From Actinoallomurus sp050942425 (GTDB taxonomy: Bacteria; Actinomycetota; Actinomycetes; Streptosporangiales; Streptosporangiaceae), in assembly GCF_050942425.1 (NCBI RefSeq), contig NZ_CP192063.1:5642001-5706000 (forward strand): a DNA stretch of 64,000 nt. The letters are read 5' to 3'. A model generated the notes under the pieces. It was not told the origin of the DNA. It ran no database searches and saw nothing but the letters and a program-made list of their open reading frames with translations. This document shows, piece by piece, positions 51,595 to 61,056 of this stretch. Each line of letters opens with the position of its first letter. Position 1 is the stretch's first letter. The translations under genes were made by a program, and so were the position numbers.

Positions 51595-54500
51595 TCACTC
51601 GGCTCCCTCGAGTTCGATGAAGACGGCGGCGACTCCGCGAGCGGGCAGCGTGACTCGTACGGCACCGTCGCGGACACCGAGTTCGCGCAGGTCCTGCTCG
51701 AGCCCGGCGCTCTGGTGCGCCCGCCTCAACCCGGGTACGCGCAGCCCGGCCTCGACCGGGTCGGCCGCCATCGACTGGAGCCGTACGACGAGACCATCGC
51801 CGCGGCGGCCTCGGCCCACGGACGTGATGAGGACGTCCGGCGCGTCGACCGTCACGAGTTCGCCCACCGCGGGCGCCATGGCGGAGCCGGTGGCGAGCAC
51901 CGCGATCAGCGGGTCGGTGAGGCCGGCCGCGGCGCTGCTCCCCAGCCGGGTCGCGGGCACGCCGGCGGCCGAGGCGATGGCGTACCGGAAGGTCGTCTCG
52001 CCCTGCTGCTGGGAGGGGAAGTTGGTGTCCCAGATGTTGTTCAGCGCCCAGGAGTAGATCGTTCCCGGCTCCCGGTCGAGTGTCGGGGGGAACGGCGCGT
52101 ACGGCATGTGGATCGTGCCGAGCTGGACGAGTGGGGCCTCCAGCGTCGCCCACGCCACGGACAGATCCCGGTCCTCGAAGGCGATCCAGTGCCGGATCGG
52201 CAGCATGTGTCGCGCGGAGCCCGGGACCTGGGCGATGTCGGTGCCGCCGACGCCGCCCGTGAGCTCCCAGGCGGCCGGCGGTCCGGACACCGCGAACGGA
52301 AACGCGAAGAAGACGGCCTCCTTGCCGGAGACCCCCTGCTTGGCGAGCTGCATCCGGAGGTCGAGGCGGGGCACGCCCGCGTACAGCTCGAGCGTCGTGC
52401 GGATCCAGTCGACGCCCTTGCCGTTCGCCTCGACGACCAGACGCTCGCCCACCGCCGTGCGCTCGGCCTTCGTGATCACGGCGCCCGTGGCGATCGCCCG
52501 GTCGCCGAGCAGTGTCCTGTCGGACGCGGGCACGTGCCCGGACAGGTGATTGAAGTGTGGAGCCGTGGCGTACCGGTCGTAGATGTACTGGCCGAAGCCG
52601 GCGACGGCCTCGGTGTCGACCAGTTCCCGGCCGGTGACCTTGTCGAAGATCGACCGGAGATGTCCCTCCCGGATGTCGTACTCCACCCGGTAGAACTCGT
52701 TCTCGATGACACCGGCGTTGCCCAGGTCGACCGCTGCCGGCGCCGCCTCCTCGGCGCGGACCACGTCGAGCCGTACCTGACCGATCCCCGGTACGGCCGA
52801 GACGACGGCCTCGAGGTGGCGGCCGATCGGACGGCTCGGCCAGTCATCGGGCTCGACGATGGTCTCGTGGTGCGGCACACGCCTCCCCGTCCGCGCGTCG
52901 ACCAGCGCGACCGGCTCGTCCAGGGCCACCACGTCACGCGGCAGGAAGGCCGTCACGACGTCGGTGCGCCGCACCGTGCCCGTGTTGACGACCAGGAATG
53001 AGGCGAGCGCGCCCGCCACACCGGCGGCGCTCGCGCCGAGCCGCCGGATCCCGGCGTGCAGCAGGTCGGCCGCGTCGTCGTAGGTTCCGTACCCCACCGC
53101 CGACTTACGGGTCCACTGCAGGCCGCCGGAGTCGCCCGCCTCTTCGGCGTCCTCCCACGGATTCGCCGCACCCCAGGTGTGCTCGTTGAACATCGCGGCC
53201 TTGTCGTAGCAGACGTCGACCGCCTCGGTGACGTCGCGATCGTCCTCGCCGTCACGCGTGTAGGCCATGGCGTGCACCGTCTCGGCGGCGCGCAGCAGGT
53301 TCTCCGCACGCCGTACGTACCCGAGCGGGCGGGCCCCGGAGCCGAGCCCGTCGGCCCACCAGTCGGTCCAGTCGCCCTCGTGCACCGGGAGACGATCGGC
53401 GTAGTGCTCCTCGATGTGGGTGAAGAAATCGGTGTTGGTGGCCATCCGCAGGCGCGGATACGCCCACTCCCCGTTCCAGCGTCGCGCGATCAGCGCCGGC
53501 ATGATGCTCGGCCCGGCGTTGTCGGCGTGCGCGCCCTGCACCCGAAGGTGCACGGCGTCCAGCTCGTACGGGTCCTTGGGCACGTCCGGGCCGAGCCAGC
53601 CGAAGGTCCCGGGCCCGTACGGGTACGGGCGGTGTGCCAGCGAGTCGAGGTAGCGCGGAAGCAGGTCGAGGGCGAGGTCGTACCCGTCGACCAGGCCGAC
53701 GGTGTTGCCCTCCATGTAGGCCATGCCGTGTGGCGTGTCGGTGAACCACACGAGCAGTTCCCGGCCGCTCGGCGCACGCCAGCGGAACGGCCGGGACAGC
53801 CGGTCGCCGCCGACGAGGTACGGCACCGAGCGGCCGGCCCAGTTGTGCGCGGCGGCCAGGTACCGTACGCCGGCCGCGGTCAGTGCGTCGACCACGCCGA
53901 CGACGGCACCGGGCACGTCCGTGTGCATGGCCGAGCGGGTCTCGATGCCGTAGCGGTCGCGCAGGTCGGCGACGTGGCGGAGCAGGCGGTACAGCTCGTC
54001 GGTGGAGCACGCCTCGGTGTGCAACTGGAACGGGAACGCGGTGACCTCGATCGACCCCTCGCGGACCCGTCCGACGAACTCCCGCAACTCCGACACCGAC
54101 TCGGCGGGCCGCTCCGCCAGCCACCGGAGCGCCGGCAGTGACGACTCGACCGTCCAGCGGAACCGCGCGTCGTCCGGCCAGCCGTCCGTTCGGGCGGCGA
54201 GCCGGAGAGCGGCGTCCACGTAGTCCAGGTGGTTGCGCAGCACCGTCGCCTGCGGATCGGTATAGCCGATGTCGAGGTGGGAGTGGTGGACGACGAACAC
54301 GTTCCACTTGCGCTGTGGAGTGACGGTGACGGGCGCGGCGCCGACGACGCCGGAGCCGTCGCGGACCTCCAGCGTGAGGCGGCGCGGCTCCGCGACCTCG
54401 GGAACGAGAAGAAGGCCGTCGGTCCCCGACGCGACCTTGGTGTCTCCGTCCTTGAGGACGAACCCCAGGTCGCGGGGGACCTCACCGGTGACCGTGACGC

Positions 54501-54675
54501 GCACCGCCTGGAGCAGGCGGCCGGCCTCGTCCCGGCGGAACAGCGGCGGCACCTCGGCGCGCACGCCGAGGCCCCGCACGGAGAGCACCTCGGTCGAGGT
54601 GTCGTTCCGGAGCGCGTCCCGGATCCCGTCATAGTCGGGTGATCCCAGGCTGGCCTGGAGCAACCGGCTGGTCAT
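51595..54675 (-). CDS. GH38-family alpha-mannosidase
   Basis: This 1,026-residue protein begins at ATG 54675 with GGAAGGAAG upstream. An N-terminal beta region (about 1-125) precedes the GH38 catalytic part, which starts VVHHSHLDIGYTD (about 129-141; His and Asp are zinc ligands). AMHTDVPG (about 246-253) probably holds the nucleophile Asp, followed by a helical bundle to about 560 and a large beta C-terminal region with FYRVEYD and TLELYAGVPRLDLRMQL. There is no signal peptide, so it acts in the cytoplasm on imported mannosides. It is the last gene of a minus-strand operon with a sugar importer and a GntR regulator. Confidence 0.9.
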   Translation of the reverse strand: MTSRLLQASLGSPDYDGIRDALRNDTSTEVLSVRGLGVRAEVPPLFRRDEAGRLLQAVRVTVTGEVPRDLGFVLKDGDTKVASGTDGLLLVPEVAEPRRLTLEVRDGSGVVGAAPVTVTPQRKWNVFVVHHSHLDIGYTDPQATVLRNHLDYVDAALRLAARTDGWPDDARFRWTVESSLPALRWLAERPAESVSELREFVGRVREGSIEVTAFPFQLHTEACSTDELYRLLRHVADLRDRYGIETRSAMHTDVPGAVVGVVDALTAAGVRYLAAAHNWAGRSVPYLVGGDRLSRPFRWRAPSGRELLVWFTDTPHGMAYMEGNTVGLVDGYDLALDLLPRYLDSLAHRPYPYGPGTFGWLGPDVPKDPYELDAVHLRVQGAHADNAGPSIMPALIARRWNGEWAYPRLRMATNTDFFTHIEEHYADRLPVHEGDWTDWWADGLGSGARPLGYVRRAENLLRAAETVHAMAYTRDGEDDRDVTEAVDVCYDKAAMFNEHTWGAANPWEDAEEAGDSGGLQWTRKSAVGYGTYDDAADLLHAGIRRLGASAAGVAGALASFLVVNTGTVRRTDVVTAFLPRDVVALDEPVALVDARTGRRVPHHETIVEPDDWPSRPIGRHLEAVVSAVPGIGQVRLDVVRAEEAAPAAVDLGNAGVIENEFYRVEYDIREGHLRSIFDKVTGRELVDTEAVAGFGQYIYDRYATAPHFNHLSGHVPASDRTLLGDRAIATGAVITKAERTAVGERLVVEANGKGVDWIRTTLELYAGVPRLDLRMQLAKQGVSGKEAVFFAFPFAVSGPPAAWELTGGVGGTDIAQVPGSARHMLPIRHWIAFEDRDLSVAWATLEAPLVQLGTIHMPYAPFPPTLDREPGTIYSWALNNIWDTNFPSQQQGETTFRYAIASAAGVPATRLGSSAAAGLTDPLIAVLATGSAMAPAVGELVTVDAPDVLITSVGRGRRGDGLVVRLQSMAADPVEAGLRVPGLRRAHQSAGLEQDLRELGVRDGAVRVTLPARGVAAVFIELEGAE

Positions 54676-54700
54676 CCGCTTCCTTCCTGGTTCATCGGTC

Positions 54701-55507
54701 TTATGCCTGTCCGAGCGTCAGTCCCTTGGCGAACAGTCGTTGTGTCGCGAGGAAGAGCACGACCGTGGGCAGTGAGACCACGAGCCCGGCGGCGAGGCCG
54801 ATCGGGATGGGAGTGCCCGCGTACACGTCGTTCTGCAGCGCGGCCAGTGCGGTCATCACCGGCCGCACGGTCGGGCTCTGGGTCAGCGTCAGGCCCAGGA
54901 GGAGGTCGTTCCAGACGAAGGTGAACTCGAGGATGAAGATCGCCGCCAGGGCGCTGCGCGAGAGCGGGAGGTAGATCTGCCAGAAGATCCTCAGCGTCGA
55001 GGCGCCGTCCATCCGCGCCGCCTCGAAGATCGAGAACGCTACTCCGGTGAAGAAGTTCCGCATCACGAACGCGGCGAGCGGCACGCTGATCGCCGTGTAG
55101 ATGATGATCATCCCGAGCCGGTGGTCGTACAGATTCGCGTCGCTGTACCGGACGAACAAGGGGACCAGGATCATCTGGTTCGGGATGGTCATGCCGCCGA
55201 AGATCAGCATGAACCACCAGAAGCCGCCACGAATCCGCAGCACGACGATGCCGTACCCGGCCAGCGCCGCGAACACCAGCGCGATGGCCGGCGAGACGGT
55301 GCTGTACAGCAGCGTGCTGCCCAGGCCCCCGCCGAGGTCGGCCTTGTGCCACGCCTTCACGACGTTGCCCCAGATCGCGATGTGGCCGGACGGCACCCAG
55401 GCCTTCGCCGGATCGTAGGCGGTCGCCGGCCGGAAGGCGTTCACCACCAGGAGATAGGTCGGCAGCAGCCAGACGAGCCCGAGCAGGGCCAGGATCACCC
55501 TACGCAC
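54701..55507 (-). CDS. Sugar ABC transporter permease (MalG/UgpE-like)
   Basis: This 268-residue protein has six transmembrane helices and the EAA loop FEAARMDGASTLRIFWQIYLPLSR (about 165-188). The start MRRVILALLGLVWLLPTYLLVVNAFRP is typical of carbohydrate permease 2. It overlaps the partner permease by 8 bp and lies 25 bp before the mannosidase gene. No ATPase gene is nearby; such importers often share an MsiK-type ATPase encoded elsewhere. Confidence 0.93.
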   Translation of the reverse strand: MRRVILALLGLVWLLPTYLLVVNAFRPATAYDPAKAWVPSGHIAIWGNVVKAWHKADLGGGLGSTLLYSTVSPAIALVFAALAGYGIVVLRIRGGFWWFMLIFGGMTIPNQMILVPLFVRYSDANLYDHRLGMIIIYTAISVPLAAFVMRNFFTGVAFSIFEAARMDGASTLRIFWQIYLPLSRSALAAIFILEFTFVWNDLLLGLTLTQSPTVRPVMTALAALQNDVYAGTPIPIGLAAGLVVSLPTVVLFLATQRLFAKGLTLGQA

Positions 55508-56384
55508 GGGCGTCCTCCTTCCGGACCTGGGTTCGCAGGTAGAGGAACGAGGCCAGGCCCGTCACGACGGTGAGCAACACCGCGACGGCCGAGCCGTAGC
55601 CGTAGTCGTTCGCCACGAACGTGTCGCGGTACATCGTCACGCCGAGGGTCTCCGACGATCGGCCCGGCCCGCCCTGGGTCAGCACCCACACGATGTCGAA
55701 CGTCTTCAGGCTCGCCACCAGCGCGAGACCGACCACCACGGTGGTGAGCGGGCGCATCAACGGCCAGATGATGTGCCGGAACAGCTGCCAGCCCGACGCT
55801 CCGTCGATCCTGGCCGCCTCGATCGGCGTCTTGGGGATCGACTGCAGCCCCACCACGAACAGCAAGGTGTTCACGCCGAGCTGCTGCCACGTCCAGACGA
55901 CCACCAACGCGACGGTGTTGCCCGGCCCGTACTGCAGGAACGACGTGTGCCCGCCCGGCAGGCCGAGCGCGCCCAGCAGCTGGTTGGCGACACCGTCTTT
56001 GGTGAGGATGAAGCTCCACACCAGGCCCAGTCCCGCGCCGGACAGGGCGTACGGGAGCATGAACGGCAGCCGGAGCCAGGTCCCGCCCTTCACGTCGTAC
56101 GACAGGACGGCGACCAGCAGGCCCAGCCCGACCGGCAGCAGGAGCGTGCCGGCCACCCAGAGCAGGGTGTTGCGCAGGGACGTGAGGAGCGCGGGGTCAT
56201 GGAGCAGGGCGCCGAAGTTCTTCAGGCCGACGAACTCCGGCGAGGTCAGCCCGTCGTACTTGGTCAGGCTCAGGTACGCCGTCCACAGGAACGGCAGGTA
56301 GAGCAGGACGGCGACGAACAGCACGGCAGGGGAGACGTAACCGAGCCGGAACCGGCCGAGCAGCGGCGCCTTGCGAGTCGCCAC
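55500..56384 (-). CDS. Sugar ABC transporter permease (MalF/UgpA-like)
   Basis: This 294-residue protein starts at GTG 56384, just after the binding-protein gene. It has six transmembrane helices, an FVGLKNFGALLHDP segment typical of MalF-like proteins before TM2, and the EAA loop IEAARIDGASGWQLFRHIIWPLM (about 190-212). It forms the import pore with the next permease. Confidence 0.93.
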   Translation of the reverse strand: MATRKAPLLGRFRLGYVSPAVLFVAVLLYLPFLWTAYLSLTKYDGLTSPEFVGLKNFGALLHDPALLTSLRNTLLWVAGTLLLPVGLGLLVAVLSYDVKGGTWLRLPFMLPYALSGAGLGLVWSFILTKDGVANQLLGALGLPGGHTSFLQYGPGNTVALVVVWTWQQLGVNTLLFVVGLQSIPKTPIEAARIDGASGWQLFRHIIWPLMRPLTTVVVGLALVASLKTFDIVWVLTQGGPGRSSETLGVTMYRDTFVANDYGYGSAVAVLLTVVTGLASFLYLRTQVRKEDARA

Positions 56385-56388
56385 CCCG

Positions 56389-57654
56389 TCAGCTCCCGGT
56401 CTTGTGCTGACTCCAGTAGCCGTCCGCGGCCTTCTGGATGGTCTGCAGGACCTTCATGTACGAGCCGGGGTCGGCGAGAAAGCCGCTGAACCCGTCGAGC
56501 GCCGCCGCGAGGATCGGCGCCGGGGTCGCCTCGAAGTACCGCTGCACGAGCTGGTACCTGCCGGTGCCCGCGTCCTTGGAGACCGGGGCGAACTCGGGAT
56601 TCGAGACCTTTACCCTCGGGTTGGCGGACACGTCGCCGCGGCTGGCCGACCACTTCTCCTGCGCCGCCGGTGTGACCCACCAGCTCAGGAACTTCGTGTT
56701 CGCCGCCGGGTCGGCGGCCTTGTTGAGCGAGCACAGCGGGCCCGTCTCGAAGATCAGCGGGGTCTTGGGCAACGACGGGTCGACGCTCGGGATCACGAAG
56801 AAGCCGTAGTCCGAACCGGGTTTCATGCCGCGCTGGGTGAGGCTCGTCGCGAAGAACGTGCCGTAGTTCACCATGGCGGCCTTGCCGCTCTTGAACACGT
56901 CGGCCGGGTCGCTCGTGTCGGCCGGGTCGCTGAAGTAGCCGGCGTCCAGCATCGACTTCCAGCGCGTCATCGCGGCCACCACGCCGGGGTCGGTGTACTT
57001 GGCCTGGCCGGTCGAGAGCCGGTCGTACAGCGCGGGGTCGGAGCCGGCCAGCAACTGCTGGAACCAGGTGAAGGTGAACAGGTTCGGCGTCGCCTGGGTG
57101 AAGAATGCCTTCTGGCCGTGCTGCTTCAGCGTGTCCGCGGCCCTGATCAGATCGTTCCAGGTGGCGGGCGGCTTCAGGCCGTACTTCGCGAAGATCCTCT
57201 TGTTGTAGAACATGCCCCAGTAGGCGACGTTGGTGGGCACGCAGTACTGCTTCCCGCCGACCGTGAAGTACTTCTCGACGTCCTGGCTGAGGTCGCCGTT
57301 CTTGATCCCCTGCTGCCAGATGGCCGAGGTGTCGGCGACCTGCCTCAGGTCGACGATGTCCTTCAACTTCGAGCCGGTCTGCCAGGTGAAAAGGTCGGGC
57401 TTGATCCTGGTACGGAAGGACGCCGTGATGAAGGCGTCGTACGCGCGCTCATCGGAGTAGCCGACCGGTTTGATGCTCAGCCCGGTCTGCTGTTTGGACA
57501 GCGCGCCGAGCTCGTTGAAGAAGGGCGTCCAGGCGTTCTTGTCGTTGTAGAGCTTCAGTTCATTCTTCTTCGCCGAGCCGCCGGAGCAGCCCGCGATCGC
57601 GAACAGTGTCGCCGCCGCGCAGAGGGAAGCTGTCCGCAGTCCATGAATTCTCAT
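56389..57654 (-). CDS. Sugar ABC transporter substrate-binding lipoprotein
   Basis: This 421-residue lipoprotein has a lipobox FAIAGC (Cys about 23). The family-1 solute-binding fold shows in YNKRIFAKYGLKPPATWNDLI, GKAAMVNYGTFFATSL and a C-terminal FLSWWVTPAAQEKWSASRG. It should bind the oligosaccharide for the two permeases. The mannosidase at the operon end suggests a mannose-containing ligand. The 154-bp space before it holds the tandem repeat. Confidence 0.92.
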   Translation of the reverse strand: MRIHGLRTASLCAAATLFAIAGCSGGSAKKNELKLYNDKNAWTPFFNELGALSKQQTGLSIKPVGYSDERAYDAFITASFRTRIKPDLFTWQTGSKLKDIVDLRQVADTSAIWQQGIKNGDLSQDVEKYFTVGGKQYCVPTNVAYWGMFYNKRIFAKYGLKPPATWNDLIRAADTLKQHGQKAFFTQATPNLFTFTWFQQLLAGSDPALYDRLSTGQAKYTDPGVVAAMTRWKSMLDAGYFSDPADTSDPADVFKSGKAAMVNYGTFFATSLTQRGMKPGSDYGFFVIPSVDPSLPKTPLIFETGPLCSLNKAADPAANTKFLSWWVTPAAQEKWSASRGDVSANPRVKVSNPEFAPVSKDAGTGRYQLVQRYFEATPAPILAAALDGFSGFLADPGSYMKVLQTIQKAADGYWSQHKTGS

Positions 57655-57670
57655 GGTGACGTCTCCGTTA

Positions 57671-57843
57671 TCGGGGGGTGAGCCGTTTTGGGTGCGGATG
57701 TTCTCAGGAGGTGGGGCGCTGTATTGGTGCGGACGTCGTCAGGAGGCGGGGCGCTGTATTGGTGCGAAGGGTTTCAGGAGGTGGGGCGTTTTATTGGTAA
57801 GAAGGGTTTCAGGGGGTGAGGCGTTGTTCGACGATGGACTTCA
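57671..57843. repeat. 35-bp tandem repeat spanning the GntR stop codon and the spacer to the binding-protein gene
   Basis: Units begin TCAGGAG at 57704, 57739 and 57774 and TCAGGGG at 57809, exactly 35 bp apart, with a degenerate copy from about 57671. Each unit holds GGGGCG and TTATTGGT-like or TATTGGT segments. The first bases of the last unit are the stop codon of the GntR gene (TCA on the plus strand), so the array looks like serial duplication of the gene's 3' end into the spacer. It has no spacers of unique sequence and is not CRISPR. Confidence 0.85.
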
Positions 57844-58504
57844 CGTCTTGCAGATGCCGGTGCATCAGGTCACGCGCGGCTTTCGCGTCTCCGCGCTCGA
57901 TCGCTTCGAGGATCGCGGTGTGCTCGTCGAAGTCGCGGGCGCGGTCGTTGAAGAGCCGGAGTATTTCCCGCTGCTCCACCGCGTGCACCGACAGCAGTGA
58001 GTCGAGCACCTCGGCCAGCACGCCGTTCCCGGCCGCCAGGCCGGTGGCCCGGTGGAAGTCCATATTGGCCAGATGCAGCTCCGCGTCCTCGTCGCGCAGG
58101 TGCCTGCCGGCCTCGGCGAGGACGGCCCGCATCCGGGCCACGGCCTCGGGTTCGGCGCGGCGGGCCGCGAGCTCGGCCGCCTGTGGCTCGATGAGGAGGC
58201 GTGTCTCCAGGAGCTGCATCACGCGTTCACCGCGCAGGTCCCGGACATTGGGGTTGGGGAGCACCACGCGGTCCAGGTCGGTGCCGACGTAGATGCCCGA
58301 CCCGTGCCGCATCCGGATGGCGCCCGTGACCTCGAGGCGTCTTAGTACCTCTCGCAGCGTCGGAACGGTCACCGCGAAACGCTGTGACAGCTCACGGGTG
58401 GAGGGCAGCCGGTCGCCGGGGCGCAGACCGTCTGTACGGATCAGCTCGAGAATCCGTTCCGTGAGTGCGTCGGACAGGGTCGGCCGGGCCACTTCGCCAC
58501 TCAT
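57809..58504 (-). CDS. FadR-type GntR transcriptional regulator (FCD domain)
   Basis: ATG 58504 is preferred to GTG 58510 because GAGG lies 5 bases upstream. The 231-residue protein has a winged helix-turn-helix (about 8-75: LPSTRELSQRFAVTVPTLREVLRRLE) and an all-helical FCD ligand domain. The metal-site residues of the FCD domain appear as NMDFHRA, FDEHTAI and DLMHRHLQ. It precedes the mannoside importer and mannosidase genes on the same strand and is probably their local regulator, and also its own through the inverted repeat at 58521. Confidence 0.9.
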   Translation of the reverse strand: MSGEVARPTLSDALTERILELIRTDGLRPGDRLPSTRELSQRFAVTVPTLREVLRRLEVTGAIRMRHGSGIYVGTDLDRVVLPNPNVRDLRGERVMQLLETRLLIEPQAAELAARRAEPEAVARMRAVLAEAGRHLRDEDAELHLANMDFHRATGLAAGNGVLAEVLDSLLSVHAVEQREILRLFNDRARDFDEHTAILEAIERGDAKAARDLMHRHLQDVKSIVEQRLTP

Positions 58505-58520
58505 CGTCACCTCGCGGCTA

Positions 58521-58536
58521 GTGATTAAGTCATCAC
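58521..58536. promoter_or_regulatory. Inverted repeat upstream of the GntR gene
   Basis: GTGAT-TAAGTC-ATCAC, a 16-bp dyad, lies 17 bp upstream of the regulator's start codon in an AT-richer stretch. Its position suits an autoregulatory operator for the FadR-type regulator. Confidence 0.45.
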
Positions 58537-58675
58537 ATCACTCGCCCTGAGAGGTGTCCAGAGTGGTGTGCACCGGCTGTCCGAAGTCGGCTGCACCCGG
58601 ATCGGGCCGTCTTGCCGAAATCGAGGATTGGTCTTTGTCTTGCGGGGCGATGATGAGTGGTATGGCGAGGCGGCA

Positions 58676-61051
58676 ATGGGTCTGACCGGTCACGACGGCG
58701 TTCCGGGCGGCGATATGGGCGGGGTGGCGCAGGGCGCCGCAGCTTCCGAGCGTGGCCAGATCACCCAGGTGGGTCGGGACCAGCACGTCCATCATCATTA
58801 CCCGGCGGGCGGATCGGCAGGTGGGCACGGGGCACCGTCGATGGTGTCGTTGCCGGGGGCTCCGGCGCTTTTGGTCGGCCGTGGCCAGGAGACCGAGCAA
58901 CTGCTGGGTTTGCTGGAGCCGGAGGATCGGGGGAGGGCGGTGGTGGTGTCGGCGGTGCATGGGATGGCCGGGATCGGTAAGACGGCCTTGGCCCTGCACG
59001 TCGGCCACGAAGCGGCGGCACGAGGTTGGTTCGGCGGCGGGGTGCTGTTTCTCGGCATGCGCGGCTACGACCCGGCCGGCGCGGTGACCGACGCACAGGC
59101 GGTTGGCATGCTGCTGCGTGCACTCGGCATCGCCGACCAGCAACTGCCGCCCACGTTCCAAGAACAGCTGGGGCTGTACCAGGCGGAGCTGACCCGCCGC
59201 GGCCAGGCGGGATTACGAGTCCTGGTGGTGGCCGATGACGTGTCGTCCGCCGAGCAGATTCGCGCGCTGATCCCGGCGCATCGGGCGCATCGGATGCTGG
59301 TCACCTCCCGTGACACCTTGGCGGTCCTGGACGCCCGCCTGATCGACGTCGATGAACTGGCGGACGACGCGGCCGTCGATCTGATCCGCCAGACCCTGTT
59401 GCGGGCTCGTCCGCATGACCAGCGCCCGGACGCCCAAGTGGCGGCGCTGGCGGAGGTGGCGGATCGGTGCGGGCGGCTGCCGTTGGCCTTGCAGATCGCC
59501 GCCGCGGTCCTGGTGGGTGATCCGGGCCTGCCGATCACCGGCTTGGCGGACGCCCTGGCCGACGAGCGGACCCGGCTGGACGAACTACAACTGCCTGAGG
59601 GTTCCCGGGAGGCGGCGGCAAGGCGGTCGGTGCCGGTGCGGGCGGCGTTCGATCTGTCCTACCGCCGGCTGCGGCCCGGCGAGCAGGAGGTGTTCCGGTG
59701 GTTGTCGGTCAACCCCGGCCCCTATATCTCCACCGACGCCGCCGCTGCGCTCACCGGCGCACCGGCCCACCGGGCACGGCCAAGGCTGGTGGCCTTGGCC
59801 CAGGCCGGGCTGCTGACCGAGGCCCCGCCCGGGTCTGGGCGGTGGCGGATGCACGACCTGATCAAGGTGTACGCCGCCGAACTCGCCGACACCATCGACG
59901 GCGGTGACCGCCACCGGGCACTCGAGCGGCTGCTGAAGTACTACGAGGTCACCACCGGCGCTGCGGATGACCATGTGCGCGCGCTGGCCGGAGTGCCGCT
60001 GCCGGATCGGTTCCGAGGCCGCGGCGACGCGCTGGCCTGGCTGGACTCCGAACGCCCCAACGTGGTCGGCGTCGTCGCCTTGGCCGCCACCGTCCAGCCG
60101 CGCGCCGCCATGACCCTTGCCGGGTCTCTGGCCGAGTATCTGCGCTGGCGCCGCCACCTCGACGACGCCATCACCACTGCGCACCACGGTCTTACCGCCG
60201 CCCGTGACCTCGGTGACCGGCACGGGGAAGGTGCGGCGCTGAGCAACCTCGGCCTCGCCCTGCGCGAGATGCTCCGGTTCGACGAAGCGATCGACGCCCA
60301 CCTCCGAGCCGTCACCATCTTCCGCGACCTCAAGGACCGGCAAGGGGAAGGCGCGGCGCTGAACAACCTCGGTTTCGACTTGCGTGAGGTACGTCGGTTC
60401 GCAGAGGCAATCGACGCCCATACCCGAGCCGTCGCCATCTTCCGTGACCTCGGTGACCGGCACGGGAAGGCCAGGGCGCTGAACAACCTCGGCCTCGCCC
60501 TGTCCGAGGTAGGCCGGTTCGACGAAGCCATCGACGCCCATACCCGAGCCGCCACCATCTTCCCCGACTTCGGCGACCGCCGCAGCGAAGGCAGGGTGCT
60601 GAACAACCTCGGCATCACCCTGCGCGAGGCGGGCCGGTTCGACGAAGCCGCCGACCACCACACCCGAGCCGCCAGCGTCTACCACGAGCTCGACGACCGG
60701 TACCTCGAAGGCACGGCGCTGAACAACCTCGGCCTCGCCCTGTACGAGATGCTCCGGTTCGACGAAGCGATCGACGCCCACCTCCGGGCCGTCACCATCT
60801 TCCGCGACCTGGGCGACCGGCGCTTCGAAGCCTGGACGCTGAGCAACCTCGGCCTCGCCCTGCGCGAGGCGGGCCGGATCGACGAAGCCATCGACCACCA
60901 CACCAGAGCCGTCTCCATCTTCCGTGACCTGGATGACCGGCACGGCGAAGCGAAGGCGCTACGCGCCCTCGAGTCGGCCCGGCAGGAGATGCGCCGACGG
61001 CCGCGGCAAGGAAGGGGCTGGTGGCAGGCGGTCACCGGCGGGTCAGGGTAA
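58676..61051 (+). CDS. STAND-type NTPase (NB-ARC-like) with C-terminal TPR repeats
   Basis: ATG 58676 is chosen because GAGG lies 5 bases before it; earlier in-frame codons are not preceded by a ribosome site. The 791-residue protein has an N-terminal linker with QITQVGRDQHVHHHYP, a motif often seen in actinobacterial STAND proteins. The NTPase core has Walker A GMAGIGKTALAL (about 96) and Walker B LRVLVVADDV (about 180), with GLPLAL-like CGRLPLALQ (about 270), then a winged-helix and linker. Six 40-residue TPRs follow, plus partial ones (about 515-770), of the form NNLGLALREAGRFDEAIDAHTRA. STAND proteins are signal-responsive switches in regulation or phage defence; no effector domain is visible. 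Confidence 0.88.
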   Translation: MGLTGHDGVPGGDMGGVAQGAAASERGQITQVGRDQHVHHHYPAGGSAGGHGAPSMVSLPGAPALLVGRGQETEQLLGLLEPEDRGRAVVVSAVHGMAGIGKTALALHVGHEAAARGWFGGGVLFLGMRGYDPAGAVTDAQAVGMLLRALGIADQQLPPTFQEQLGLYQAELTRRGQAGLRVLVVADDVSSAEQIRALIPAHRAHRMLVTSRDTLAVLDARLIDVDELADDAAVDLIRQTLLRARPHDQRPDAQVAALAEVADRCGRLPLALQIAAAVLVGDPGLPITGLADALADERTRLDELQLPEGSREAAARRSVPVRAAFDLSYRRLRPGEQEVFRWLSVNPGPYISTDAAAALTGAPAHRARPRLVALAQAGLLTEAPPGSGRWRMHDLIKVYAAELADTIDGGDRHRALERLLKYYEVTTGAADDHVRALAGVPLPDRFRGRGDALAWLDSERPNVVGVVALAATVQPRAAMTLAGSLAEYLRWRRHLDDAITTAHHGLTAARDLGDRHGEGAALSNLGLALREMLRFDEAIDAHLRAVTIFRDLKDRQGEGAALNNLGFDLREVRRFAEAIDAHTRAVAIFRDLGDRHGKARALNNLGLALSEVGRFDEAIDAHTRAATIFPDFGDRRSEGRVLNNLGITLREAGRFDEAADHHTRAASVYHELDDRYLEGTALNNLGLALYEMLRFDEAIDAHLRAVTIFRDLGDRRFEAWTLSNLGLALREAGRIDEAIDHHTRAVSIFRDLDDRHGEAKALRALESARQEMRRRPRQGRGWWQAVTGGSG

Positions 61052-61056
61052 TGCGC

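Noticed and set aside
51715..53001. 428-codon plus-strand frame inside the mannosidase region
   Set aside because: Composition is a mirror of the GH38 gene and has no recognisable domain.
54701..57654. Complete sugar ABC importer including its ATPase
   Set aside because: No ATPase gene lies in this operon; the only ABC ATPases in the window belong to the peptide-type importer at 45653-47719.
57671..57843. CRISPR array
   Set aside because: Repeats are head-to-tail at 35 bp with no unique spacers and no cas genes.
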